Part shown: positions 42,455 to 51,006 of the stretch, piece by piece
How positions within the stretch are numbered: the first letter of the stretch is position 1
How the letters are laid out: each line of letters starts with the position of its first letter
From: Bog-756 sp963839925
GTDB lineage: Bacteria > Actinomycetota > Acidimicrobiia > Acidimicrobiales > RAAP-2
Direction of reading: 5' to 3'
DNA length: 64,000 bases
NCBI GenBank assembly: GCA_963839925.1
Contig: CAWIWV010000001.1
Location: forward strand, 310,001 to 374,000
Program-made: the position numbers and the translations under genes
The notes under the pieces: model-generated
Told to the model about the DNA's origin: nothing
Databases searched by the model: none
Seen by the model: the letters and a program-made list of their open reading frames with translations, nothing else

Positions 42455-43090
42455 TCAGGCGCCCGTGAGAAGCGAATGTGCCTCCGCGAGCCCTATGACG
42501 AGGTCGTGAAGGTCCCCGTTCACTTCGAGTCGGCTCGAATCTTCGAGACCGCCGACCTTCATCGGCTCGAAGCCAGCTTTACGTATCAACCGTCCGACCT
42601 CGTCGTTCGTTCGGTCGCCGTCCGTGACGTAGAACAGGACGGCAGGATCCGGCAACCGGTTGCTCGACGACTCGAGAAGGTTGGCCGACATGGTCCCGAA
42701 CGCCATGGCGAACCGAATCCCCGCCGGCAGCCATCCGGCGATCGTCTCGCCGGATGATTGTCCTTCGGGGAGGAGCCGCACGACCTGGCCTTGCGCGTCG
42801 AGTCCGACTGGGTTGCTCGGCACGATGAGGGTCTTGTCGCCGAGCGAGTCGGCGATCTCGTCGACGACCCCGTTGAGCGCGGGAAAGCGCAGGGCGAGGA
42901 TGACGGATTCGGCGGCCCGCACTGCACTGGGATTGTCGGCAGCGACGACGGCTGAGTCACCGATCGCGTCGGCCAAACGCCGGGCTGACTCCTCGTCGGC
43001 GCTGGAGAGCTGCAGAGACTCTCCACCGGAGGCGAGCCGGCGAGCGATTGCTGATCCGAGTCCTCCGGTGCCGATGAGAGCGGTGGCCAT
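42455..43090 (-). CDS. F420-dependent NADP oxidoreductase-like dinucleotide-binding protein
   Basis: 211 aa. It starts ALIGTGGLGSAIARRLASGG, a Rossmann GxGxxG motif, and has SVILALRFPALNGVVDEI and LIVPSNPVG as in the F420H2:NADP oxidoreductase (FNO)/NADP_oxidored_F420 family; AFGTMSANLLE resembles the conserved K-FNT--A--L region with changes. It may exchange hydride between F420 and NADP or be a related reductase. The ATG overlaps the stop of a short upstream frame that has the only good ribosome site. Confidence 0.75.
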   Translation of the reverse strand: MATALIGTGGLGSAIARRLASGGESLQLSSADEESARRLADAIGDSAVVAADNPSAVRAAESVILALRFPALNGVVDEIADSLGDKTLIVPSNPVGLDAQGQVVRLLPEGQSSGETIAGWLPAGIRFAMAFGTMSANLLESSSNRLPDPAVLFYVTDGDRTNDEVGRLIRKAGFEPMKVGGLEDSSRLEVNGDLHDLVIGLAEAHSLLTGA

Positions 43091-43125
43091 CAGATGCCGA
43101 TCGGGATCGTTGAAAACTCGACCAT
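43090..43125 (-). CDS. Possible 11-residue leader peptide coupled to the FNO-like gene
   Basis: On the minus strand GGAGGT (43137-43132) precedes an ATG at 43125 that opens an 11-codon frame encoding MVEFSTIPIGI. Its TGA (43092-43090) overlaps the FNO-like ATG as TGATG. The main start has no ribosome site of its own, so reinitiation is plausible. Whether the peptide itself matters is unknown. Confidence 0.4.
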   Translation of the reverse strand: MVEFSTIPIGI

Positions 43126-43297
43126 CCTGCTACCTCCGCTCGTCGGGCACAGCGACTGCTTAGCCCGAGGCCCCGATCAGGTCAACGAGTGGCCTCCTCC
43201 AAAACCCCAAATTATCCTGGGCCAGGAGGCCAGGTGGTCCGATTCTTACCACTTCGCTCCGGGTGTGGCGAAGGGCCCAAGTCCCGAGGAGGCTGCC

Positions 43298-43768
43298 GTG
43301 ACCAACGAGTACCAGAAGGACCCTGCGGCGATTGCGCAGCTGAATGACCGCCAGTTCGCCGTGACCCAGGAGGCCGCCACCGAGCCGGCCTTCCACAACG
43401 AGTTCTGGGACAAGAAGGATGCCGGTATCTACGTCGACATCGTTTCCGGCGAGCCACTCTTCGCCTCGGTCAAGAAATTCGACAGCGGCTGCGGGTGGCC
43501 GAGCTTTACCATCCCCCTGGAGCCGGCCAATGTCGTCGAGAAGACCGACACCAGCCACGGGATGGTGCGTACGGAGGTCCGCTCGAAGCACGGGGACAGC
43601 CATCTGGGCCACGTGTTCGACGACGGTCCCACCGAAGAGGGAGGGTTGCGCTACTGCATCAACTCGGCGGCGTTGCGCTTCGTTCCGTACGCGGACCTCG
43701 AGGCCGAGGGTTACGGGCAGTACGAGTCAGTATTCGACCAGTTCACGACGGGACGGCAGGAGGCGTGA
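43298..43768 (+). CDS. msrB: Peptide methionine-(R)-S-oxide reductase
   Basis: 156 aa; GTG at 43298 with GAGGAGG six bases upstream. It repairs methionine-R-sulfoxide. Motifs: KKFDSGCGWPSF (about 63-74), HLGHVFDDGPTEEGGLRYCINSAALRF with the catalytic Cys in RYCINS. The two CxxC zinc sites of many MsrB are absent, as in the zinc-free subgroup. It overlaps msrA (TGATG). Confidence 0.95.
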   Translation: MTNEYQKDPAAIAQLNDRQFAVTQEAATEPAFHNEFWDKKDAGIYVDIVSGEPLFASVKKFDSGCGWPSFTIPLEPANVVEKTDTSHGMVRTEVRSKHGDSHLGHVFDDGPTEEGGLRYCINSAALRFVPYADLEAEGYGQYESVFDQFTTGRQEA

Positions 43769-44319
43769 TGACCAAGCGCACCGAGAAGGCGCTCCTCGCA
43801 GGTGGCTGCTTCTGGGGCATGCAGGACCTGTTCCGAAAGCAGCCGGGGGTGATCACCACCAGGGTTGGCTACACCGGTGGTGAAGTGGCCAATGCCACGT
43901 ACCGCAACCACGCAGGCCACGCCGAGGCCATCGAGGTCACGTTCGACCCGGATGCAACCTCGTATCGCGACCTCCTCGAGTTCTTCTTCCAGGTCCACGA
44001 TCCGACGACTCTCGACCGCCAAGGCAACGACATGGGTGCGAGCTACCGATCGGCGATCTTCTACCTCGACGAGGAGCAGAAACGAGTGGCAGAAGACACG
44101 ATTGCGGACGTCGAGGCATCCGGACTGTGGCCTGGGAAGGTGGTCACCGAGGTGACGCCGGCCGGACCATTCTGGGAGGCAGAGCCCGAGCATCAGGACT
44201 ACCTCGAGCGCTACCCAGAGGGCTACACCTGTCATTTCCCACGACCGGGGTGGGTGCTGCCGCGCCGCGACAAGACAGTGGCCGACGGGGCGGCACCCGG
44301 GTTGCGGGAGCGAGCATGA
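43768..44319 (+). CDS. msrA: Peptide methionine-(S)-S-oxide reductase
   Basis: 183 aa; the ATG overlaps the msrB stop by one base. It reduces methionine-S-sulfoxide. The catalytic motif GGCFWG is at residues 12-17, with VGYTGGEVANATYRNHAGHAEAIEV and FFQVHDPTTLDRQGNDMGASYRSAIF following. Together the pair forms an oxidative-damage repair operon. The frame open upstream of this ATG is a shadow of msrB. Confidence 0.96.
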   Translation: MTKRTEKALLAGGCFWGMQDLFRKQPGVITTRVGYTGGEVANATYRNHAGHAEAIEVTFDPDATSYRDLLEFFFQVHDPTTLDRQGNDMGASYRSAIFYLDEEQKRVAEDTIADVEASGLWPGKVVTEVTPAGPFWEAEPEHQDYLERYPEGYTCHFPRPGWVLPRRDKTVADGAAPGLRERA

Positions 44320-44366
44320 GCACCGAATCGACCCGCCGATCGGTTTGCGCCGTTCGCTGACACGGC

Positions 44367-44489
44367 GTGCGTGAACAGCAGACACGCAATCGACTAGCAA
44401 GAGAGACAGCCGATGTTCGCGAGAACGTCACAATCACCACGAATGGGACGGAACCGTCGATGCCTGCCGAGTTCCGATTGAATGTGTAG
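44367..44489 (+). pseudogene. Short frame resembling the end of a Phd/YefM-type antitoxin (weak)
   Basis: A GTG at 44367 opens a 40-codon frame whose middle, ETADVRENVTITTNG, recalls the strand-turn of prevent-host-death antitoxins (usually ...GEEVTITRHGRP). No toxin gene is adjacent and there is no ribosome site, so it is at best a remnant. Confidence 0.2.
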
Positions 44490-44491
44490 CG

Positions 44492-44767
44492 ATGCCTGCT
44501 CCGAGTACAGCCCGCGTGCCCGGCGGAGTGGTCCACAAGATGCCCAAGGACCTGCGAGAGGAACTGCTGGTCAACTCCTCAGCGCTTGATGCCTGGATGG
44601 ACATCACCCCTCTCGCCCGAAACGAGTTCATCTGCTGGGTCGAGGATGCCAAGCAGACGTCGACCCGAGAGCGCCGAATTCGCCGGACTCGGGAGGAGCT
44701 GGAGGAAGGTCAACGTCGGCCCTGCTGCTGGCCAGGGTGCAAGCATCGGGAGCGGAACGGCAGATAG
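44492..44767 (+). CDS. YdeI/OmpD-associated-type small protein
   Basis: 91 aa. The pattern LARNEFICWVEDAKQTSTRERRIRRTREELEEGQRRPCCWPG (a conserved helix pair ending in a Cys/Pro/Gly stretch) fits the YdeI/OmpD-associated (bacteriocin-protection-like) family C-terminal region. It starts at an ATG without an obvious ribosome site. It sits between msrA and the DGPF gene. Function unknown in actinobacteria. Confidence 0.65.
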   Translation: MPAPSTARVPGGVVHKMPKDLREELLVNSSALDAWMDITPLARNEFICWVEDAKQTSTRERRIRRTREELEEGQRRPCCWPGCKHRERNGR

Positions 44768-44771
44768 TTCG

Positions 44772-44822
44772 GTTTGGATGTCCCGAAACGGCGCCCCTCG
44801 TTCGTCGTCTTGGTATCCAAAC
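44772..44822 (+). promoter_or_regulatory. Candidate ECF42-type promoter flanked by an inverted repeat
   Basis: GTTTGGAT (44772-44779) and ATCCAAAC (44815-44822) are perfect inverted repeats flanking TGTCCC (44779-44784) and CGTCGTC (44803-44809). ECF42 factors are reported to recognise a TGTCGA-like -35 and a CGTC-like -10 upstream of their DGPF genes, so this could be an autoregulated promoter. The match is partial. Confidence 0.4.
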
Positions 44823-44839
44823 CCACAAGGAGGAGATCC

Positions 44840-45181
44840 ATGAAGTACGTACTGCTGTTGACGAGGGGTGAGTGGCAAGACACGTTTACGCCCGAAGAGC
44901 AGGCCGAGGCGTTCGGCCCGATCAGCGACTGGTTCGGCAAACTCGGCGCTGATGGAGTGCTGAAGGAGTCGTACCAACTCCAGCCGCCTGAGACCGCCAC
45001 CACGGTCGTCTTGGAGAAGGGGTCCTCGTCGCTCATCGACCGCCCGCTGCTGGAGGCGAAGGAGGCGATCGGAGGCTACGCCGTGATCGAGGTCGCCGAT
45101 CTGGACGCTGCGATCGAGATCGCCCGCAGCTTCCCGACTCCCGACGGCAAGATCGAGGTTCGTCCTGTCGTTGAACGCTGA
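44840..45181 (+). CDS. YCII/DGPF-domain protein
   Basis: 113 aa; excellent ribosome site AAGGAGGAG before the ATG at 44840. The YCII-type ferredoxin-like fold is seen in MKYVLLLTRGEW, TPEEQAEAFGPISDWFGKL and the terminal IEVRPV strand. Genes of this family sit next to ECF42 sigma factors in many bacteria, and here the sigma gene overlaps its 3' end by 11 bases. Known DGPF proteins are small, possibly oxidative-stress-linked. Function unproven. Confidence 0.88.
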   Translation: MKYVLLLTRGEWQDTFTPEEQAEAFGPISDWFGKLGADGVLKESYQLQPPETATTVVLEKGSSSLIDRPLLEAKEAIGGYAVIEVADLDAAIEIARSFPTPDGKIEVRPVVER

Positions 45182-46442
45182 GGGAGATCCGCGCTCGGCG
45201 ATCGAGCGTGTCTTTCGCGAGGAGGCGGGCCGGCTCACTGCGAGCCTGGTCCGCCTTCTTGGCGATTTCGACCTTGCCGAGGAGATGGTCGCGGAAGCCG
45301 TCGTCGAGGCCCTGGTCCATTGGCCCACCGAAGGCATCCCCGAGCGGCCCGGTGCTTGGCTGTTGACGACCGCGAGGCGCAAAGCGATCGACCGATTGCG
45401 TCGCGATCAGCGCTACAACGCCAAACTGGCCCAAGTCGCGGCGTTGCCCGAGTCCGCAGAACGCCAGCCGGACGATCGCCTGCGGTTGATCTTCACCTGC
45501 TGTCACCCTGCGCTGGAGCGCGACACTCAGGTCGCCCTCACCCTGCGCGCGGTTGTCGGTCTGACCACCGCCGAGATCGCGCGGGCATTCTTGGTGCCGG
45601 AGGCGACGCTCGCAAAGCGTCTGACCCGCGCCAAACACAAGATCGTCGTGGCAGGGATCCCCTACCGCACCCCGGAGCAACACGAGTTGCGGGAACGTCT
45701 TGCCGAGGTCCTGCAGGTGATCTACCTCATCTTCAACGAGGGTTATCTGTCCACGGCCGGAGAGAGGGTCATGCGGCGCGAGCTTGCCGACGATGCCGAA
45801 TGGTTGGCAGGAATGTTGGTCCACTGGCTTCCCGAGGAACCCGAACCGCTTGGACTCCTCGCGCTTGTCCGGCTGCACCTCGCCCGATGGCCGGCCCGCT
45901 TGAGTTCGGAAGGCCGGATCGTCCTTCTCGCCGATCAGGATCGGTCACGGTGGGACCACGCCCGAATTCGCAGCGCCACGGCTCTGCTCTCCCGAGCGGC
46001 CGCCTTCCACCGCGTCGGGCAGTACCAAATCGAGGCGGCAATCGCCGCGGTCCACGCGGAAGCACCGTCATGGGAAGAGACCGACTGGGTCCAGCTTGTC
46101 GCCCTGTACGACATGCTCGAGCGCGTCGCTCCCTCTCCGGTCGTGGCGCTCAACCGGGCGGTCATCATCGCCGAGGTTCAGGGACCATCGGCGGGGTTGG
46201 CTGAAGTGGAGAAGGTCGAGGGAGCTCTCGCCCACTACCACCTGTTCCACGCGGTCCGCGCCGATCTGCTTCGTCGGCTGGGACGAGCCGAGGACGCTCG
46301 CGATGAGGATCGAAAGGCCCTCGAGGCAACGACCAACACCGGAGAGCGCTCGCTCTTGACCGAGCGTCTGGTCGATCAGGCAGCGTCTACTTGTAACCCT
46401 TCATCACATGCTCGACCCACCACGGGGGAGCTGCGTTCATGA
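45171..46442 (+). CDS. ECF42-type RNA polymerase sigma factor with C-terminal extension
   Basis: 423 aa, start TTG at 45171 overlapping the DGPF gene. Sigma region 2 is LLGDFDLAEEMVAEAVVEAL and PGAWLLTTARRKAIDRLRRD; region 4 is LRAVVGLTTAEIARAFLVPEATLAKRLTRAK. A roughly 230-residue C-terminal domain follows (AEVLQVIYLIFNEGYLSTAGE, RSATALLSRAAAFHRVGQYQIEAAIAAVHA, and a TPR-like end), the DUF6596-type extension defining ECF42. These sigmas lack classical anti-sigma factors, and the extension is thought to control them. The last 56 bases overlap the convergent SnoaL-like gene. Confidence 0.93.
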   Translation: MNAEGDPRSAIERVFREEAGRLTASLVRLLGDFDLAEEMVAEAVVEALVHWPTEGIPERPGAWLLTTARRKAIDRLRRDQRYNAKLAQVAALPESAERQPDDRLRLIFTCCHPALERDTQVALTLRAVVGLTTAEIARAFLVPEATLAKRLTRAKHKIVVAGIPYRTPEQHELRERLAEVLQVIYLIFNEGYLSTAGERVMRRELADDAEWLAGMLVHWLPEEPEPLGLLALVRLHLARWPARLSSEGRIVLLADQDRSRWDHARIRSATALLSRAAAFHRVGQYQIEAAIAAVHAEAPSWEETDWVQLVALYDMLERVAPSPVVALNRAVIIAEVQGPSAGLAEVEKVEGALAHYHLFHAVRADLLRRLGRAEDARDEDRKALEATTNTGERSLLTERLVDQAASTCNPSSHARPTTGELRS

Positions 46443-46812
46443 GTGTGCTGAGGTCGAAGTAGTCCCACCAGCGCTCGACCCGACCGCCCCGGACCTCCAT
46501 GACCGAGGTGAAGGGAAGACGGACCGACACCCCTGGTTCCCAGCCCCAGGTTTCGGCGTGCTCGGTGACCACCAGATCTCCCTCTGCCACTGTCTGTCCG
46601 GGGTGGAGCTCGTAGGTTTCGAGTGGTTCGAGTCCCAGTCGAAGGCGCGCCTCGGTCTCTGCAGGACCGTAGGCACCTTCCTCGACGCCGATCATCGGAA
46701 CGTCGATGTAGTGGGCACGCTCGCCCATCTTGGACGCGACGGCCGAGAAGTCACGCGCGGCAAGCGCATCCCAGAACTTGTCGACCAGCTGTCTGTTTTC
46801 TTGCTCAGTCAT
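46387..46812 (-). CDS. SnoaL-like / limonene-epoxide-hydrolase-type NTF2-fold protein
   Basis: 141 aa. A cone-shaped NTF2-like fold is suggested by NRQLVDKFWDALAARDFSAVASKM at the N-terminus and LPFTSVMEVRGGRVERWWDYFDLSTLM near the end, typical of SnoaL/LEH-like proteins. Asp and Arg residues that could form the epoxide-hydrolase pair are present, but the reaction is not predictable. Convergent with and overlapping the sigma gene tail. Confidence 0.75.
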   Translation of the reverse strand: MTEQENRQLVDKFWDALAARDFSAVASKMGERAHYIDVPMIGVEEGAYGPAETEARLRLGLEPLETYELHPGQTVAEGDLVVTEHAETWGWEPGVSVRLPFTSVMEVRGGRVERWWDYFDLSTLMNAAPPWWVEHVMKGYK

Positions 46813-46829
46813 GTCAGCAACACGTCCCG

Positions 46830-47867
46830 TCAGTGTCCGATTGCCTGTTCTTGTGGTTTCGTGAATCGCTCCACTAACTGGCGCGCCCTCATTTGGGCAT
46901 AGAGAATGCGCCGCGCTCGAGCGAGCAGCTGTGAACGCGCCACTCCGAGTCGTACGTCGGCATCGGACACGTCGTCAGGGTAGCGGCGAGCCATCTCCAA
47001 GAAGAAGTCATGCAACTCCTGAGCTTGGCCCTTCGCCAACGCCGCGCTCAACTGTTGGGGGCTGACCCGAAAGCAGCAAAGAACCCGATTGTCCAGGACC
47101 GCTTGCTTGTCCTGAAGACAGCGAAGGTAGAACTCGATGTCGATCGTGTAGACCCAGCGTGGATCGAAAAGAGGTTGCGGGAGTGCTGATCGACGCACCA
47201 GTACATTGACGGGTTCTCCCAAGAGGTTGGCTCCAGCCCGCGTGCACGCGTGTGCAAGCGCCGGACCGTCAATGACTTGGGTACCGGCCTTCGCCAAATG
47301 ACCAAGGCCCCGTGCTTTGATGAGCACTTTATCGTCGTCGTTGATAATTCGGCGACGTCCACAGGCCAAGACCGCGGAAGGGTGCTGGGTCAAGAGTTCC
47401 AGTTGCACGGAAAGACAATCGGGAAGAAGCAGATCGTCCTGACACACAAGCTTGACGAATTCGCCGCTCGCCACTTCGAAGCCCCGAGACCAGTTCGCAT
47501 GCAAGTCGACGACCCCGGAAGGTCCTTCAAGCAGACGGATCCGTGGATCACGAAAGGATTCGACGATTTTCACGCTGCTGTCCGTCGAGTCCTGATCCGC
47601 GACGACGACTTCAATGCGTTGATGCGTTTGCTGCAGCACCGAGTCCAAGCACGCTTCGAGATGACGTTCGCCGTTAAGGACGGGTACAACCACGGAGACC
47701 AAGGGCGCCTGACTCAAGAGATCTCCGATCGAATTCGGTGACTCAAGCTGCGAAACACGTCTTCCAAGACGCCGAAACCGCGCCAGCCCGAGAGACCCTC
47801 TCCAAAATATGTCAGTCGGGATCCTATCGGAGCTAACGCTTCGCGTGCGAAGGCGCCATTTCGTCAA
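46830..47867 (-). CDS. Family 2 glycosyltransferase
   Basis: 345 aa frame; the start is uncertain (TTG at 47867, or nearer residue 50 just before the fold). GT-A fold: LVSVVVPVLNGERHLEACLDSVLQQTHQRIEVVVADQDSTD, then a DDD-like KLVCQDDLLLPD nucleotide-sugar/metal site, and the acceptor-side DIEFYLRCL. A soluble enzyme probably transferring a sugar in surface glycan assembly. First gene of the lower-GC glycan region. Divergent from the methyltransferase. Confidence 0.88.
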   Translation of the reverse strand: MTKWRLRTRSVSSDRIPTDIFWRGSLGLARFRRLGRRVSQLESPNSIGDLLSQAPLVSVVVPVLNGERHLEACLDSVLQQTHQRIEVVVADQDSTDSSVKIVESFRDPRIRLLEGPSGVVDLHANWSRGFEVASGEFVKLVCQDDLLLPDCLSVQLELLTQHPSAVLACGRRRIINDDDKVLIKARGLGHLAKAGTQVIDGPALAHACTRAGANLLGEPVNVLVRRSALPQPLFDPRWVYTIDIEFYLRCLQDKQAVLDNRVLCCFRVSPQQLSAALAKGQAQELHDFFLEMARRYPDDVSDADVRLGVARSQLLARARRILYAQMRARQLVERFTKPQEQAIGH

Positions 47868-47970
47868 TCAATACTCTGCTCGCGAGAATCTTGAGCCCCG
47901 AGTCGTTACTCTTCGCGCGTCTTCCGTGGAACCTCCACAAATCTCAACCGGCGGCGCGAATCGGCTGGGC

Positions 47971-47976
47971 TAGGAT
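47971..47976 (+). promoter_or_regulatory. Candidate -10 box of a leaderless promoter for the methyltransferase
   Basis: TAGGAT ends 6 bases before the ATG at 47983. There is no ribosome site and no clear -35. Confidence 0.45.
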
Positions 47977-47982
47977 CCAACA

Positions 47983-48726
47983 ATGGCGAAAATCCCGCTC
48001 GAGCGCTTGGATGCCAACGGCTGGGCGCCTCCGTGGACCAGGCGCGAGCACGCGGCGCGGTATGAGTTCGCGAGCACATTCGTCGATGGCAAAGTGATTG
48101 TTGATTGCGCCAGTGGTGACGGGACATCATCATCAATATTTGGGAGAACAGCTCAGACCGTAAACGCATTCGACATCTCTAGCGAGGCGGTGGAAAGAGC
48201 CACTCAGCGGGACCATCCATCGTCCGTCGTCTACCGATGTGCCTCGGTGACGGAGCTGCCAATGGATGATAAGTCGGCAGATGTGTTTGTGTCGCTCGAG
48301 ACGATTGAGCATATCGACGCCGACCAGGCTTATTTGGACGAGGTAACTCGGGTGCTCAAAGACGACGGGATGTTTGTGTGCTCGACTCCTGATCGCGACG
48401 TGCATAGTCCTGGCAATACCGCTGAAGACAAGCCTTGGACGCCGTATCACGTCCGCGAGTACGACGCCGAGGAGTTCGCTCAGATGCTAGAGAAGCGGTT
48501 CAGCTCGGTGACGTTTTACGGTCAGAACCCGGCATCGGTCGGGATGACCAAAGCCAAATGTTGGATTGGCCGTTCGATTTCGAAGGGCCTCATCCTTCGC
48601 TTGGCACAAGCTGGAAAGCTCACTTGGCTTCTAGGGCTTGGATCTGCTCGCCACGATGTGGTCCCTGTTCGGAGCGACCGTAAGTACGAATACCTCGTCG
48701 CGGTGTGCTCAGATGTCATCCGATGA
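47983..48726 (+). CDS. Class I SAM-dependent methyltransferase
   Basis: 247 aa. Rossmann SAM site VIVDCASGDGTSSSIFG (motif I, about 39-55), acidic loop FDISSEAVERA, motif with ELPMDDKSADVFVSLETIEHI (about 92-112) and the post-motif LKDDGMFVCSTPDR. It is of the UbiE/Methyltransf_11 type frequently found in polysaccharide loci. The target, a sugar or lipid-linked glycan, is inferred from context only. Confidence 0.88.
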   Translation: MAKIPLERLDANGWAPPWTRREHAARYEFASTFVDGKVIVDCASGDGTSSSIFGRTAQTVNAFDISSEAVERATQRDHPSSVVYRCASVTELPMDDKSADVFVSLETIEHIDADQAYLDEVTRVLKDDGMFVCSTPDRDVHSPGNTAEDKPWTPYHVREYDAEEFAQMLEKRFSSVTFYGQNPASVGMTKAKCWIGRSISKGLILRLAQAGKLTWLLGLGSARHDVVPVRSDRKYEYLVAVCSDVIR

Positions 48727-48810
48727 GGTGTTCGCGTAGATTCTCGGCCTGACTTTCAGTAGAGATCGTGCGCGGTCGGCACAATAGGTCACGCACGTTA
48801 GGGGGGCAGC

Positions 48811-50931
48811 TTGGCCAATCAGGATGTGCAACTCGAAGGTGCCCGCTTCCTGAAGTCAGGGGATGAGTCAGGGACGGCCCCCGAAGATCGGCCATTCCGG
48901 CCCGACGTCGAGGGTCTGCGTGCCGTGGCCGTCCTTCTGGTCGTACTTTTCCACTCGGGTGCGTCCGAGGTGTCCGGTGGCTATGTCGGCGTTGACGTGT
49001 TCTTCGTCATTTCGGGCTTCGTCATTACGGGCGTGCTGCTACGTGAGCGGGTGTCGTCCGGACGGACGTCGATCCTCGCCTTCTACGGACGACGTTGCCG
49101 TCGGATCATTCCGGCAGCCACATTGGTCATCATCGTTACGGTCTTCCTGTCGTACTTCTTCCTGGGGATCGTGGGGGGACGTCGGGCGGCGACGGACGGG
49201 CGGTGGGCGGCCGTCTTCCTGGCCAACTTCCGCTTCATAGCAACGGGGACGTCCTATTTGGGTTCGAAGCTGCCTCCTTCGCCCCTCCAGAACTTTTGGT
49301 CGCTTGCGGTCGAAGAGCAGTTCTACGTTGTCTACCCGACCTTCTTTCTGATGCTGGCAGGCCTTCGAACGCGATTGTCGCTCCGAGCGAGACTGGCAAT
49401 TGGCTTGGTTGCAGTGATCTGCATCTCTCTCATCTACTCGATCGTTGACACCCACAACAATCCCGTCGACGCCTACTTCTCGCCATTCACACGAGCGTGG
49501 GAGTTGGCGCTGGGGGCGCTCGTCGCAGTTTGCACTCCATGGCTCTTGAAGTTGCCCACTCAGATCGCCGCGGCAGCGACATGGCTCGGCCTCGGCGCCA
49601 TTCTCTTTGCCGCCTGCTATTTCACGGCACAGACGGCGTACCCCGGCTCACTCGTGACTATTCCGGTGGTCGGAGCAGCACTCATTATCGCTGGAGGGGC
49701 ATCAGCATCCCGCTTTGGCGTCGAGGCGTTGCTGCGGCTTGGTCCCTTCCGCGGTTTGGGGAAACTCTCCTACTCGCTTTATCTGTGGCACTGGCCAATC
49801 CTGATCATCGCAGCAGAGCACGGCGGGAGCTCGAGCCCGTCTTTCCCCGGGAGCCTGGGTTGGGATTTGCTTGCCCTCGGCGCCTCCGTCGCCACCTATG
49901 TCGTGGTGGAGAATCCCATCCGACATGCAAAGGCCCTCTTGCGCAATCGCTGGGCGAGCATCGGTCTAGGAGCTGCGCTGGTCGCAACAACCCTGGGAGT
50001 CATCACACTTCAGGTCAGGGCAGAGATCGGCTCCGGGATCGGTGTCGAGGCAGGAACAGCGATCGGCGGCCCTCCCATCGGACCTCCTGCTTCGCTCCAA
50101 GACGTCTTGGGGCTCGTTGCGGCTTCCAACGGCATTCGGACAGTTCCAACAAATCTTGTTCCGTCGCTTTCCGAAGCCGCCTTGCAACCTTTGACTAACC
50201 TCGGAGACCCTCCACTGAATTGTTATCAAGACATCTCTTCGACCGCATTGCCTGGCTGCACATTCGGTGATCGATCCGGGCGCTTCACCATGGTCCTTTT
50301 TGGAGACTCGCACGCAGGCATGTGGTTTCCGGACATTGAAAGGATCGCAACTCAAGCCCATTGGCGGCTTGTCGTCCTTATTGGACACAACTGCGCAGTG
50401 AGTTGGTATCCCATGCCTGTCCCCGGACCCTTTGGCGGCGGTGATTACTGTAATAGACTCCACCAATTTGCCATCGGAACGATCAATCGAATCGACCCTA
50501 ATCTCCTGATCGTCGCTCAAGCAATCGACCCTACGATTACTTCGAAACAATGGAGAGAAGGACTAGAGCAAACATTGAAACAGGTGACGGCACCGAAGAC
50601 AGCGAAACTGGTCATCGGGAACGAACCGTTTGTCGGTGGTCCAAATTGCCTGGCCAAACATACCAACGATGTTCAAGCATGCTCGGTGCCGCCCATCAAT
50701 TCGCTGACGCCTTACAGGGACGCCGAGAAGGAGGCTGCGGCGGCGAACCATGCGAGTTATATCAACGTGACGCCCTGGTTCTGCGCTAGAACGTGCAGCT
50801 CAGTCATCGGGAACTACGACGCCTATTTCAACACCGAGCACATTGCAATTGGATACCAATACTTCCTCGAAGGCGTGTTGGGTCAGGCGATTGATCTTCC
50901 GCGTTTCGAACGGTCGACGCCTGAGCGCTGA
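48811..50931 (+). CDS. OafA/YrhL-type acyltransferase with C-terminal SGNH domain
   Basis: 706 aa; probable TTG start at 48811. Ten or so transmembrane helices form the acyltransferase-3 domain, with FRPDVEGLRAVAVLLVVLFHSG (catalytic His), GVDVFFVISGFVITGVL and LWHWPILI. An extracytoplasmic SGNH domain follows, with FGDSHAGMW (Ser), and a C-terminal block around FNTEHIAIGY carrying the distal Asp/His region. These enzymes O-acetylate surface glycans. Context among glycosyltransferases supports that role. Confidence 0.93.
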   Translation: MANQDVQLEGARFLKSGDESGTAPEDRPFRPDVEGLRAVAVLLVVLFHSGASEVSGGYVGVDVFFVISGFVITGVLLRERVSSGRTSILAFYGRRCRRIIPAATLVIIVTVFLSYFFLGIVGGRRAATDGRWAAVFLANFRFIATGTSYLGSKLPPSPLQNFWSLAVEEQFYVVYPTFFLMLAGLRTRLSLRARLAIGLVAVICISLIYSIVDTHNNPVDAYFSPFTRAWELALGALVAVCTPWLLKLPTQIAAAATWLGLGAILFAACYFTAQTAYPGSLVTIPVVGAALIIAGGASASRFGVEALLRLGPFRGLGKLSYSLYLWHWPILIIAAEHGGSSSPSFPGSLGWDLLALGASVATYVVVENPIRHAKALLRNRWASIGLGAALVATTLGVITLQVRAEIGSGIGVEAGTAIGGPPIGPPASLQDVLGLVAASNGIRTVPTNLVPSLSEAALQPLTNLGDPPLNCYQDISSTALPGCTFGDRSGRFTMVLFGDSHAGMWFPDIERIATQAHWRLVVLIGHNCAVSWYPMPVPGPFGGGDYCNRLHQFAIGTINRIDPNLLIVAQAIDPTITSKQWREGLEQTLKQVTAPKTAKLVIGNEPFVGGPNCLAKHTNDVQACSVPPINSLTPYRDAEKEAAAANHASYINVTPWFCARTCSSVIGNYDAYFNTEHIAIGYQYFLEGVLGQAIDLPRFERSTPER

Positions 50932-51006
50932 GAACCTTGGTCTGACCCCCATGTACTGCAACCGACGGATTCGGCGTCGCCACCAATGATTGGTATCGAA
51001 AGTCCT

